Part shown: piece after piece, positions 6,937 to 13,283 of the stretch
Layout: the number at the start of each line of letters is the position of its first letter
How positions within the stretch are numbered: the stretch's first letter is position 1
NCBI GenBank assembly: GCA_964512305.1
Contig: CAZEIW010000123.1
Coordinates: forward strand, 1-14,013
Length of the DNA: 14,013 nucleotides
Source: CAZEIW01 sp964512305
Lineage (GTDB): Bacteria; Pseudomonadota; Gammaproteobacteria; Burkholderiales; Burkholderiaceae_F
Reading direction: 5' to 3'
The notes under the pieces: model-generated
Seen by the model: the letters and a program-made list of their open reading frames with translations, nothing else
What the model was told of the DNA's origin: nothing
Database searches by the model: none
Position numbers and translations under genes: made by a program

Positions 6937-8287
6937 GCCGACGCGTTACGCGGAGCGCAGGGCCGCGCTGACCGCCGCGGTGCCGGCAGCCGCCGGCGCC
7001 CTGCCGCTCGGGCTGGGCAAGCGCACCTCGAACCTGTTCCGCGATCGCGCCGAGGGCCGCAAGCAGCGGCTGGACCTGGGGGGCTTCTGCCACGTGATCG
7101 CGGTCGATGCGCGGGGCGGGTGGGTCGACGCCGAAGGGCTCACGACCTACGAGGATCTGGTCGACGCGACGCTGCCGCACGGCGTGATGCCGGCCGTGGT
7201 GCCCGAGCTCAAGACGATCACGATCGGCGGCGCGGCGGCCGGCGTGGGCATCGAGGCCACTTCGTTCCGCCACGGCCTGGTGCACGAGAATCTGCTGGAG
7301 TTCGACGTACTGCTGCCAGGCGGCGAGATCGTGCTCTGCACGCCCGAAGGCCCGCATCGGGACCTGTTCCACGGCTTTCCGAACTCCTACGGCACGCTCG
7401 GGTATGCGCTGCGTCTGCGCCAGCGCACGATCCCGGTGAAGCCCTGCGTGCGGGTCGAGCACCGGCCGTTCGGGTCGCCCGACGGCTTCTTCGACGCGCT
7501 GGCCGAACAATGCGCGGGCACGGCCGACTTTGTCGACGGCGTCGTGTTCGGACCGGGGTCGCTGGTGCTTAACGTCGCCCGCTTCGTCGACGAGGCGCCG
7601 TGGCTGAGCGATTACGGCTACGAGCGCATCTATTACCGCTCACTGCTGGAACGGGAGATCGACTATCTCGCCGTGAAGGACTACCTGTGGCGCTGGGACA
7701 CCGACTGGTTCTGGTGCTCGAAGAACTTCGGCGCCCAGCGCCCGCTGGTGCGCCGGCTCCTCGGCCGCGGGCGCCTCAATTCGCGTACCTACACGCGACT
7801 GATGCGACTGAACGCGCGCTGGGGGCTGACCAAGGGGCTGGATCGCCTGTTCGGCCGCCATCCCGAAACCGTGATCCAGGACGTCGACATCCCGATCGCG
7901 CGCGCCGGCGAATTCCTCGCGTTCCTGCTGCGCGAGATCGGCATCCTGCCGGTGTGGATCTGCCCGCTGCGCACGGCCGACCCGCAGGCGCGCTTCACGT
8001 TGTACCCGCTCGAACCGGATACCCTGTACGTGAACTTCGGCTTCTGGGACAAGGTCGACCAGCGGGTCGACCAGGGCATCGCGAGCAAGCCGGGGCATTT
8101 CAACCGCCTGGTCGAGCGCGAAGTCCTGCGCCTGGGCGGGATCAAGTCGCTGTATTCGGACAGCTACTTCTCGCGCGAGGAGTTCGATCGCGCCTACGGG
8201 ATCGCGCAGTACCACCCGCTGAAAGCCAGGTACGACCCGCAGGGCCGCACGCTCGGGTTGTACGAAAAGTGCGTGCTGAGGGCGTGA
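6926..8287 (+). CDS. FAD-binding oxidoreductase, DHCR24-like (BfaA/TmsA/UfaD type)
   Basis: A 453-residue flavoprotein with a vanillyl-alcohol-oxidase-type FAD domain over about residues 50-180. The segment VVPELKTITIGGAAAGVGIE followed by ATSFRHGL closely resembles the FAD-binding stretch of human delta-24-sterol reductase (DHCR24), as do FPNSYGTLGYALRLR (151-165) and the CTP motif before it. The N-terminal KRTSNLFR (32-39) is also typical of the bacterial lipid-acting members. The ATG at 6926 overlaps the methyltransferase stop (6934-6936) by 11 bp, so the two are probably translationally coupled; the open frame extends upstream to 6743 only inside the methyltransferase gene. In characterised pairs the flavoprotein reduces the methylene intermediate to a methyl branch (BfaA/TmsA), or desaturates the methylated chain toward a furan (UfaD). 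Which applies here cannot be read from sequence by eye. No other furan-pathway gene (UfaO-like) is in the window. Confidence 0.88.
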   Translation: MPLEPTRYAERRAALTAAVPAAAGALPLGLGKRTSNLFRDRAEGRKQRLDLGGFCHVIAVDARGGWVDAEGLTTYEDLVDATLPHGVMPAVVPELKTITIGGAAAGVGIEATSFRHGLVHENLLEFDVLLPGGEIVLCTPEGPHRDLFHGFPNSYGTLGYALRLRQRTIPVKPCVRVEHRPFGSPDGFFDALAEQCAGTADFVDGVVFGPGSLVLNVARFVDEAPWLSDYGYERIYYRSLLEREIDYLAVKDYLWRWDTDWFWCSKNFGAQRPLVRRLLGRGRLNSRTYTRLMRLNARWGLTKGLDRLFGRHPETVIQDVDIPIARAGEFLAFLLREIGILPVWICPLRTADPQARFTLYPLEPDTLYVNFGFWDKVDQRVDQGIASKPGHFNRLVEREVLRLGGIKSLYSDSYFSREEFDRAYGIAQYHPLKARYDPQGRTLGLYEKCVLRA

Positions 8288-8315
8288 AACGGCATCATCC
8301 CCGGGGCTGAGAAGG

Positions 8316-8441
8316 CGTCATCCCCGGGCTCGTCCCGGGGATCCAAGCTCGCCCTCAGGGGCCTGCCCCGAGGGTCGGTGCGAACCGCGAGCGCGTCGTC
8401 TCGCGCCGACGTGGATGGCCGGGACAAGCCCGGCCATGACG
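8316..8441 (+). repeat. Repeat unit 1: two terminal hairpins around a 66-bp core
   Basis: The left hairpin is ATCCCCGGG (8320-8328), loop CTCGT, CCCGGGGAT (8334-8342). The right hairpin is ATGGCCGGG (8415-8423), loop ACAAG, CCCGGCCAT (8429-8437). The unit begins CGTCAT and ends ATGACG, so its ends are inverted repeats. The core at 8346-8411 carries a third hairpin at 8352-8374, with one bulged A. Repeats of this look are common in intergenic DNA of Proteobacteria (general knowledge). Confidence 0.85.
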
Positions 8442-8467
8442 ATGCCACTGGTGTTGCCCTGAATCGG

Positions 8468-8593
8468 CGTCATCCCCGGGCTCGTCCCGGGGATCCACGT
8501 CGGCGTGGGCTCGAAGCGCCTCGTTCTGCGCCGACCCTCGGGGCAGGCCCCTGAGGGCTAGCGTGGATGGCCGGGACAAGCCCGGCCATGACG
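8468..8593 (+). repeat. Repeat unit 2: same terminal hairpins, inverted core
   Basis: The left hairpin (8472-8494, loop CTCGT) and right hairpin (8567-8589, loop ACAAG) match unit 1 in sequence and orientation. The 66-bp core at 8498-8563 is instead the reverse complement of the unit 1 core: 8528-8562 matches the complement of 8347-8381 at 33 of 35 positions, and 8498-8506 matches the complement of 8403-8411 at 8 of 9. The part between them has diverged. Confidence 0.85.
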
Positions 8594-8621
8594 ATGCTAT
8601 CGGCGTTGCCCTGGGGGCGTC

Positions 8622-9041
8622 CTACTTCCCCCACGCGACGTTGCGACCGTCGAAAACCGGCGTCACCTCCATTCCGGCCGTCTCGAACTGCGCGCCGGCG
8701 CTCGATGCCATCCGGGACGGATAGAGCGAGGGCGCGATCTCGTTGCGTTTGAAGCCGAACTCGCCCGTGACGATGTCGCCAGTACGAACCGCCTCGGCGA
8801 GCTCCGCTCTGACCTCATCGCGCGTCTTACCCGCCTGCGCCATGGCGGGATAGCGGCCCGGGGTCACTTCGTTGAGCTTGAGGCCGAACTCGCCGGCGAC
8901 GATGTCGCCGGTTCGCACGGCATCGGCAAGCTCGGCGCGGACCTGCTCCCGGGTCTTGCCCTGATCGGCGAGCGCGGGCATCTGGATGGCGGCCAGCGCG
9001 GCGGCAACCGCGATCGCGCCAAGGGGACGGCTGAAGTTCAT
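8622..9041 (-). CDS. Secreted DUF4148 protein with two tandem domain copies
   Basis: A 139-residue exported protein of unknown function. An N-terminal signal peptide (MNFSRPLGAIAVAAALAAIQ, then MPALA) is probably cut after residue 25 (ALA|DQ), placing the mature protein in the periplasm. Two copies of the DUF4148 motif follow: residues 29-65 (KTREQVRAELADAVRTGDIV ... LYP-type end RYP) and 72-108 (KTRDEVRAELAEAVRTGDIV ... LYP), a 43-residue period. Most family members I know have a single copy. The C-terminal tail (109-139) has no recognised feature. The ATG at 9041 has AAAGGA upstream. The stop codon touches the repeat array. The truncated hemoglobin gene lies 132 bp upstream on the same strand. 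DUF4148 proteins are largely Burkholderiales-specific and many are copper- or stress-responsive by report; no such link is shown here. Confidence 0.88.
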   Translation of the reverse strand: MNFSRPLGAIAVAAALAAIQMPALADQGKTREQVRAELADAVRTGDIVAGEFGLKLNEVTPGRYPAMAQAGKTRDEVRAELAEAVRTGDIVTGEFGFKRNEIAPSLYPSRMASSAGAQFETAGMEVTPVFDGRNVAWGK

Positions 9042-9173
9042 GGTGTTTCCTTTCGTGGCTTGAGAGGTTGAATGTCTCGACCGGATCGCGATTCGGGGTG
9101 GGTGCGAAACGGTCTTGCGGTTATTCGTCGACGAAGTGCGTCGTTTCTTACAGCGCCGGCGCGCCCCGCTTCG
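9042..9173 (-). promoter_or_regulatory. Promoter region of the DUF4148 gene with a 12-bp palindrome
   Basis: This 132-bp gap lies between two genes on the minus strand. It holds the perfect palindrome TTCGTCGACGAA at 9124-9135 and an overlapping inverted repeat CGACG-AAGTG-CGTCG at 9129-9143. Read on the minus strand, TGTAAGAAACG (around 9141-9151) lies just upstream of these; its GTAAG core followed by CGAA about 18 bases on resembles promoters of some ECF sigma factors, although the spacing is not ideal. AAAGGA near 9047-9052 is the ribosome binding site. Confidence 0.4.
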
Positions 9174-9623
9174 CTAATGCCCAACGATCTGCGATTTGGC
9201 GGGCCCCAGCACGGCCAGGAGCTCGCCCTTCTCGCGCGCCGGCACCTTGAATCTATCCAGCGTCTTCACAAGATCGCCGACCAGCGCGTCGAACTCCTCC
9301 TCGCGGATGTTCATGCCGCGGTGCGCGGTCGCCATGTCACGGCCCGAGTAGGCGCAGGGCCCGCCCGTTCCGGCGCAGATCTGTTCGACCAGCAGCATCT
9401 TGAGGTGCGCAATGTCGGCGATCGCGAAGCGCGCGTTGATCTTCTCGTCGGCGGCGACATTGGCGATGAAGTCGTCGACCACTGCCGTGATCGCGGGCTT
9501 GCCGCCCAGACGGTCATAGAGCGACGGTTGCGACATGGACTGATGCATGTTCGACGACGAGCAGCCGGCGGCGCACATCAGTCCGGCGACGGCGGCAAGA
9601 GCCAGAAAGCGAGATGGGTTCAT
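9174..9623 (-). CDS. Lipoprotein group-1 truncated hemoglobin
   Basis: A 149-residue heme protein predicted to bind oxygen or nitric oxide at the cell envelope. Residues 1-20 form a lipoprotein signal (MNPSRFLALAAVAGLMCAAG) with Cys21 as the lipidated residue; Ser at 22 favours the outer membrane under the Lol rule. The globin domain begins at SLYDRLGGKPAITAVVDDF (34-52). The proximal heme ligand is His101 in AHRGMNI, preceded by YSGRDM (92-97), and the end VPAREKGELLAVLGPAK is typical of the group. The B10 position, usually Tyr after Phe in the DDFY motif, appears to be Ile53, so the ligand pocket may differ. The ATG at 9623 was chosen for its GAGGAAAAG ribosome binding site and signal peptide; the frame extends to 9968 without similarity. 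Divergent from the large kinase gene. Confidence 0.9.
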   Translation of the reverse strand: MNPSRFLALAAVAGLMCAAGCSSSNMHQSMSQPSLYDRLGGKPAITAVVDDFIANVAADEKINARFAIADIAHLKMLLVEQICAGTGGPCAYSGRDMATAHRGMNIREEEFDALVGDLVKTLDRFKVPAREKGELLAVLGPAKSQIVGH

Positions 9624-9838
9624 CTTTTCCTCGATCCGTTGAGTGGCTGGAACTCGGGGCCGTTGCGTTGTCGGTTGCATCGGCGTCCCAATCTCTATAC
9701 GGTCGGGCTCCCCGATTGGATGCGGGTGAATGGCAACGCGCTTACCCATCTGCCGCTCGTGGAGGCTCGGCGGACCTTGCTCGAGGCCGGACTCAGCGTC
9801 ACACTTGCCTCTGTGCGACGGCTTCGGACAACTTTGCG
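9624..9838. promoter_or_regulatory. Divergent region between the hemoglobin and the CheB-CheR kinase genes
   Basis: A 215-bp gap carrying promoters for both directions. On the minus strand TATAGA (9694-9699) could be a -10 element; it lies within an inverted repeat CCAATC (9688-9693) / GATTGG (9714-9719) that could be an operator. For the plus strand a weak pair is TTGCTC (9777-9782), 17 bp, CACACT (9800-9805). None of these is strong, and no FNR-type TTGAT-N4-ATCAA site was seen. Confidence 0.3.
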
Positions 9839-12800
9839 ATGAGTGCCGCAGCGACAGGCAAGCGGAGCAAGGCTTCGGGCCTCCGGAAGCAGGGCGCCAG
9901 GCGCCCGATCGCCGCGCGCAAACCCCCGCCCGCGGCTTCGGCGCCTCGACCTGTCGCACATTTCGCACAGGGTGTGGGGCCCTGCATCGTTGGGATAGGC
10001 GCCTCGGCCGGCGGCTTCGAGCCCATCAAGCAGCTGTTGTCGGCCATGCGGCCGACCAGCGGCCTGTGCTTCGTGGTGATCCAGCACCTCGATCCGACCC
10101 AGAAGAGCCTGGCGACCGAGCTCTTCGCCAAGCGAACGCAAATGTCCGTGGCGGAGGCTCAGGACGGCGTCCGGGCGCTGCCCGACCACGTTTACACGGT
10201 TCCGCCCGGCCGGGAGGTCACGATCCGCGCCGGCGCGCTGCACCTGGAGGTTCCGGAGACGACGCGCGGGCAGCGCATGCCGATCGACCGTTTCTTCCAG
10301 TCGCTGGGCGACGACCAGCAGGAAAAGGCGATCGGAATCGTCATGTCGGGCACCGGTGCCGACGGCGCGCAGGGTCTGAAGAGCATCGCCGGCAACGGCG
10401 GAATCGTGCTGGTGCAGCGGCCGGACACCGCGCAATTCGACGGCATGCCGCGGGCGGCGCTGGCCACCGGGCTGGCGACGCATGTCCTGGCGGTGGAGGA
10501 CATGCCGGTCGTGCTGCTCGGCTACGCCAACCACCCGTACGCCGCGCACCCCGAAAGTCCGGCGCCGGCGGCCGGCGCACAGGAAGCATTGCTGCGCTCG
10601 ATTCTGGATCTGGTACTGGCCAAGCGCGGACACGACTTCACCGGCTACAAGCGCGCCACCCTGCTCAGACGCATCCATCGGCGCATGGGGCTCAGCTATA
10701 TCGAGAGCATGGCCGACTACGCGGCCAAGATCGCGAAGGAGCCGCACGAGATCGATGCGCTGTTCAAGGACTTCTTGATCGGCGCCACCGAGTTCTTCCG
10801 CGATCCGGAAGCGTGGCAGGCGCTCGAAACCGAAGCGATCGCGCCGATGGTCGCGGTCAAGGGCGACAACGAGCCGATCCGCGTGTGGGTGCCGGGCGTT
10901 TCCACCGGCGAGGAGGGTTACACGGTCGCGATGATCCTGCTGGAGGCGGTTGAGAAGGCGCGCAAGCGCTGCCCGCTTCAGATCTTCGCGACCGATATCA
11001 ATGAGGAAGCCCTGGCGGTGGCCAGAATGGGCATCTATCCGGCCGGAATCGCCACCCAGGTCCCGTCGGCGCGGCTTCACCGTTTCTTCAACGAGATCGA
11101 CGATGGCCGCCACTACCAGGTGACGAGCGAGCTGCGCGGCCGTGTGGTGTTCGGCGCGCAGAACCTGTTCAGCGACCCGCCGTTTTCGGGGGTCGACCTC
11201 GTGATCTGCCGCAACGTGCTGATCTATCTGGAACCCGAGGTGCAGTCCCGCGTGTTCCTGCTGCTGCACTTCGCGTTGAAGCCCGACGGCTTCCTGTTCC
11301 TGGGCAACGCCGAGACGCCGGCGTCGTGCGAAGATCTGTTCAAGCCGCTTGCAAAAGGACAGCGCATCTATCGGCGCGTCGGCTCGACGCGCCGTGAGCA
11401 GCTGTCGATCCGCGCCCCGGGCGGGCAGCGCGCCGCGCCCCCGGGCTTCCGCGTCCAGCCTCCCGCGGCGCAAGTGACGCAGGCCGCGCGCGTGGCGCAG
11501 CAGATCCTGTTCGACCGGTTTGCCCCAGCGTCGGTGCTGGTGAGCCGCGACTTCGACACGCTGTACTTCGCCGGCGCAACGGAGCGGTTCCTCGTCCCCC
11601 CTCGCGGCGCACCCACCCACAGCCTGCTGTCGATGTCGAGGGAGGGCCTGCGCTCGCGGCTGCGCGGTGCGATCGCCGAGGCGGCGGCCGGCAATACCAC
11701 CGTGGTGGTACGGGACGCGCAGGTCAAGCGGGGCCGCACGTACGAGTCGGTGCGCCTGACGGTCGTCCCGACGGCCATCGGGGAGTCGCAAAGGGCGTTC
11801 CTGGTCGTGTTCGAGGACGAGCTCAAGCCGCCGGCCGCGGACCGCGTCAGCCAGAGCAAGCTGGTCAAGCAGCTGGAAGAAGAGCTGCAGGCCGTGCGGG
11901 AGGATCTGCGCGCGACCGTCGAAGGCCTGGAAACCTCGAACGAGGAATTGAAGGTCGCCAACGAAGAGGTCGTCTCGGTCAACGAGGAGCTTCAGTCGAG
12001 CAACGAAGAGCTGCAAAGCTCCAGGGAGGAGCTGCAGTCGTTCAACGAGGAGCTCAACACGCTCAACCAGCAGCTGCAGATGAAGATCAGCGAGCTGGAA
12101 GTCGTCAACAACGACCTGAAGAACCTGCTCGCGATCAACGAGGTGGCGACGGTGTGCCTGGACCACGATCTGCGCATCAAGTGGTTCAACCCCGCGGCCC
12201 AGAGCGTGCTGGGACTGATCGCGACCGACGTCGGCCGCCCGATCCTCGTTTTCGGCATGCCGCTGCTGGGCCGCTCGCTGCAGGACGCGGCGCGCGCCGT
12301 GCTCGAGAAGATGGAGCCGGTGCAGAGCGAAGTCATGGGCGAGGCCGACCGCTGGTACCAGCGCCGGACCGTGCCCTATCGAACCGACGACAAGCGCGTC
12401 GACGGCGTGATCGTCACCTTCACCGACGTCACCGACAGCAAGCGCGCAGCGGAGGCGACCTTCGAGACGAACAAACTCATGACCGAGGCCCTGGAGCGGC
12501 GCGTCGAGGAGCGCACCAGGCAGCTGCGGACGCTCTCGTTCGAACTCGCGCGGGCCGAGGAGAACGAGCGGCAGGCCATCGCGCGCGATCTGCACGACGA
12601 TCTGGGTCAGTTGCTCCTGGTCGCGAAGCTCAAGCTCGGCAAGCTGCACGACGGCGACCGGCACGATCGCGCAGCGGCGATACGCGAGCTCGAGGAGCTG
12701 GTCGATCGGGCCTCGCGCAGCATGCAGTCGCTTGCGTTCCAGCTCAGCCCCGCGGTGCTGCATGAGCTGGGATTGATCCCGGCGCTGGAGTGGCTGGCGG

Positions 12801-13189
12801 AGGAAATGAACAAAGACTACGGGCTGTTTGTCGAACTCGCCGACGACGGCGCGTCCAAGCCGCTGAGCCAGGACGCACGCTCGATCCTGTTCCGCGCGAT
12901 CCGCGAGCTGCTGATCAACATCGCCAGGCACTCCGGGGTCACCGCCGCGGAGGTCGTCGCGCAGCGCAGCGGCGAGAGCCTCTTGGTCGTGATTCGGGAC
13001 AGGGGCGCGGGGTTCGATCCGGACAAGATCGATGCGCAGGGCGCCTTCGGCCTGACCAACGTGCGCGAACGCATTTCCTTCATCGGCGGAAGCGTGCGGA
13101 TCGCGAGCGCGCCGGGCAGCGGCGCCGAGGTGACGCTTGCCGTGCCGCTGCAGGTGCAGGAACACGCCACCCCGCAGACGGTCAAATGA
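9839..13189 (+). CDS. CheB-CheR-PAS-histidine kinase fusion protein
   Basis: A 1116-residue cytoplasmic signalling protein. A basic, Ala/Pro-rich tail (1-45) precedes a CheB methylesterase domain (about 48-235) whose catalytic triad is intact: Ser56 (GASAGG), His83 (VIQHLDP), Asp175 (GTGADG). A CheR methyltransferase domain follows (about 248-515): GATEFFRDPEAW, the SAM motif VWVPGVSTGEEGY (349-361), FATDINEEAL and CRNVLIYL. The usual Cys in the SAM motif is Val354. A PAS-like stretch (about 557-665), a long Glu/Leu/Asn-rich coiled coil (about 671-764) and a PAS domain (about 764-870) lead to a HisKA_3 domain with His919 in ARDLHDDLGQLL, and an HATPase_c domain (about 1010-1110; RELLINIARHSG, RDRGAGFDP, GLTNVRERI). 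The kinase class is NarX/DegS-like, normally partnered with a LuxR-type regulator, but no receiver is encoded nearby. Start ATG at 9839 is the first that fits; its ribosome site is weak. Confidence 0.92.
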   Translation: MSAAATGKRSKASGLRKQGARRPIAARKPPPAASAPRPVAHFAQGVGPCIVGIGASAGGFEPIKQLLSAMRPTSGLCFVVIQHLDPTQKSLATELFAKRTQMSVAEAQDGVRALPDHVYTVPPGREVTIRAGALHLEVPETTRGQRMPIDRFFQSLGDDQQEKAIGIVMSGTGADGAQGLKSIAGNGGIVLVQRPDTAQFDGMPRAALATGLATHVLAVEDMPVVLLGYANHPYAAHPESPAPAAGAQEALLRSILDLVLAKRGHDFTGYKRATLLRRIHRRMGLSYIESMADYAAKIAKEPHEIDALFKDFLIGATEFFRDPEAWQALETEAIAPMVAVKGDNEPIRVWVPGVSTGEEGYTVAMILLEAVEKARKRCPLQIFATDINEEALAVARMGIYPAGIATQVPSARLHRFFNEIDDGRHYQVTSELRGRVVFGAQNLFSDPPFSGVDLVICRNVLIYLEPEVQSRVFLLLHFALKPDGFLFLGNAETPASCEDLFKPLAKGQRIYRRVGSTRREQLSIRAPGGQRAAPPGFRVQPPAAQVTQAARVAQQILFDRFAPASVLVSRDFDTLYFAGATERFLVPPRGAPTHSLLSMSREGLRSRLRGAIAEAAAGNTTVVVRDAQVKRGRTYESVRLTVVPTAIGESQRAFLVVFEDELKPPAADRVSQSKLVKQLEEELQAVREDLRATVEGLETSNEELKVANEEVVSVNEELQSSNEELQSSREELQSFNEELNTLNQQLQMKISELEVVNNDLKNLLAINEVATVCLDHDLRIKWFNPAAQSVLGLIATDVGRPILVFGMPLLGRSLQDAARAVLEKMEPVQSEVMGEADRWYQRRTVPYRTDDKRVDGVIVTFTDVTDSKRAAEATFETNKLMTEALERRVEERTRQLRTLSFELARAEENERQAIARDLHDDLGQLLLVAKLKLGKLHDGDRHDRAAAIRELEELVDRASRSMQSLAFQLSPAVLHELGLIPALEWLAEEMNKDYGLFVELADDGASKPLSQDARSILFRAIRELLINIARHSGVTAAEVVAQRSGESLLVVIRDRGAGFDPDKIDAQGAFGLTNVRERISFIGGSVRIASAPGSGAEVTLAVPLQVQEHATPQTVK

Positions 13190-13205
13190 ACGGCGCCGCC
13201 CTGCC

Positions 13206-13230
13206 GGTCGCCGGCCGGCCGCCGGCGGCC
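13206..13230 (+). terminator. Hairpin between the kinase and the sigma factor genes
   Basis: GGTCGCCGGC (13206-13215) can pair with GCCGGCGGCC (13221-13230) over ten positions including one G-T wobble, with a five-base loop. It starts 16 bases after the kinase stop. It lacks a U-tract, so termination is plausible but not assured; it would separate the kinase from the sigma operon. Confidence 0.4.
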
Positions 13231-13283
13231 ACAACAGACCATTGAAGCCTGACCCCTTGACGAAGACGACTCCCAGGGCGGCA

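Larger units (their letters stand above)
8288..8621. repeat. Intergenic palindromic repeat array between convergent genes
   Basis: This 334-bp stretch has no gene and is almost wholly repeat. Two complete 126-bp units (8316-8441 and 8468-8593) are joined by a 26-bp spacer that recurs, slightly changed, after the second unit (the shared part includes GTTGCCCTG). The unit-start motif GGCGTC occurs at 8314, 8466 and 8616, giving a period of about 150 bp; the third start is truncated at the stop codon of the DUF4148 gene. A partial extra start, GGCATCATCCCCGGGG, is at 8291-8306. The hairpins may also separate the two convergent transcripts. Confidence 0.85.

Noticed and set aside
8194..8448. Minus-strand open frame of 84 codons with WPGLSRPSTS-type text
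   Set aside because: It is a translation of the palindromic repeat. Such text is a familiar spurious protein in databases, and the frame overlaps the flavoprotein gene.
8355..8579. Minus-strand open frame of 74 codons
   Set aside because: It lies wholly within the two repeat units and has no ribosome binding site.
8288..8621. CRISPR array
   Set aside because: Only two units of 126 bp with palindromic ends and a shared spacer are present; there are no short regular repeats with unique spacers and no cas genes.
9614..9838. An earlier start for the kinase at 9614
   Set aside because: The added residues show no domain, and the region is the divergent promoter and overlaps the hemoglobin start.
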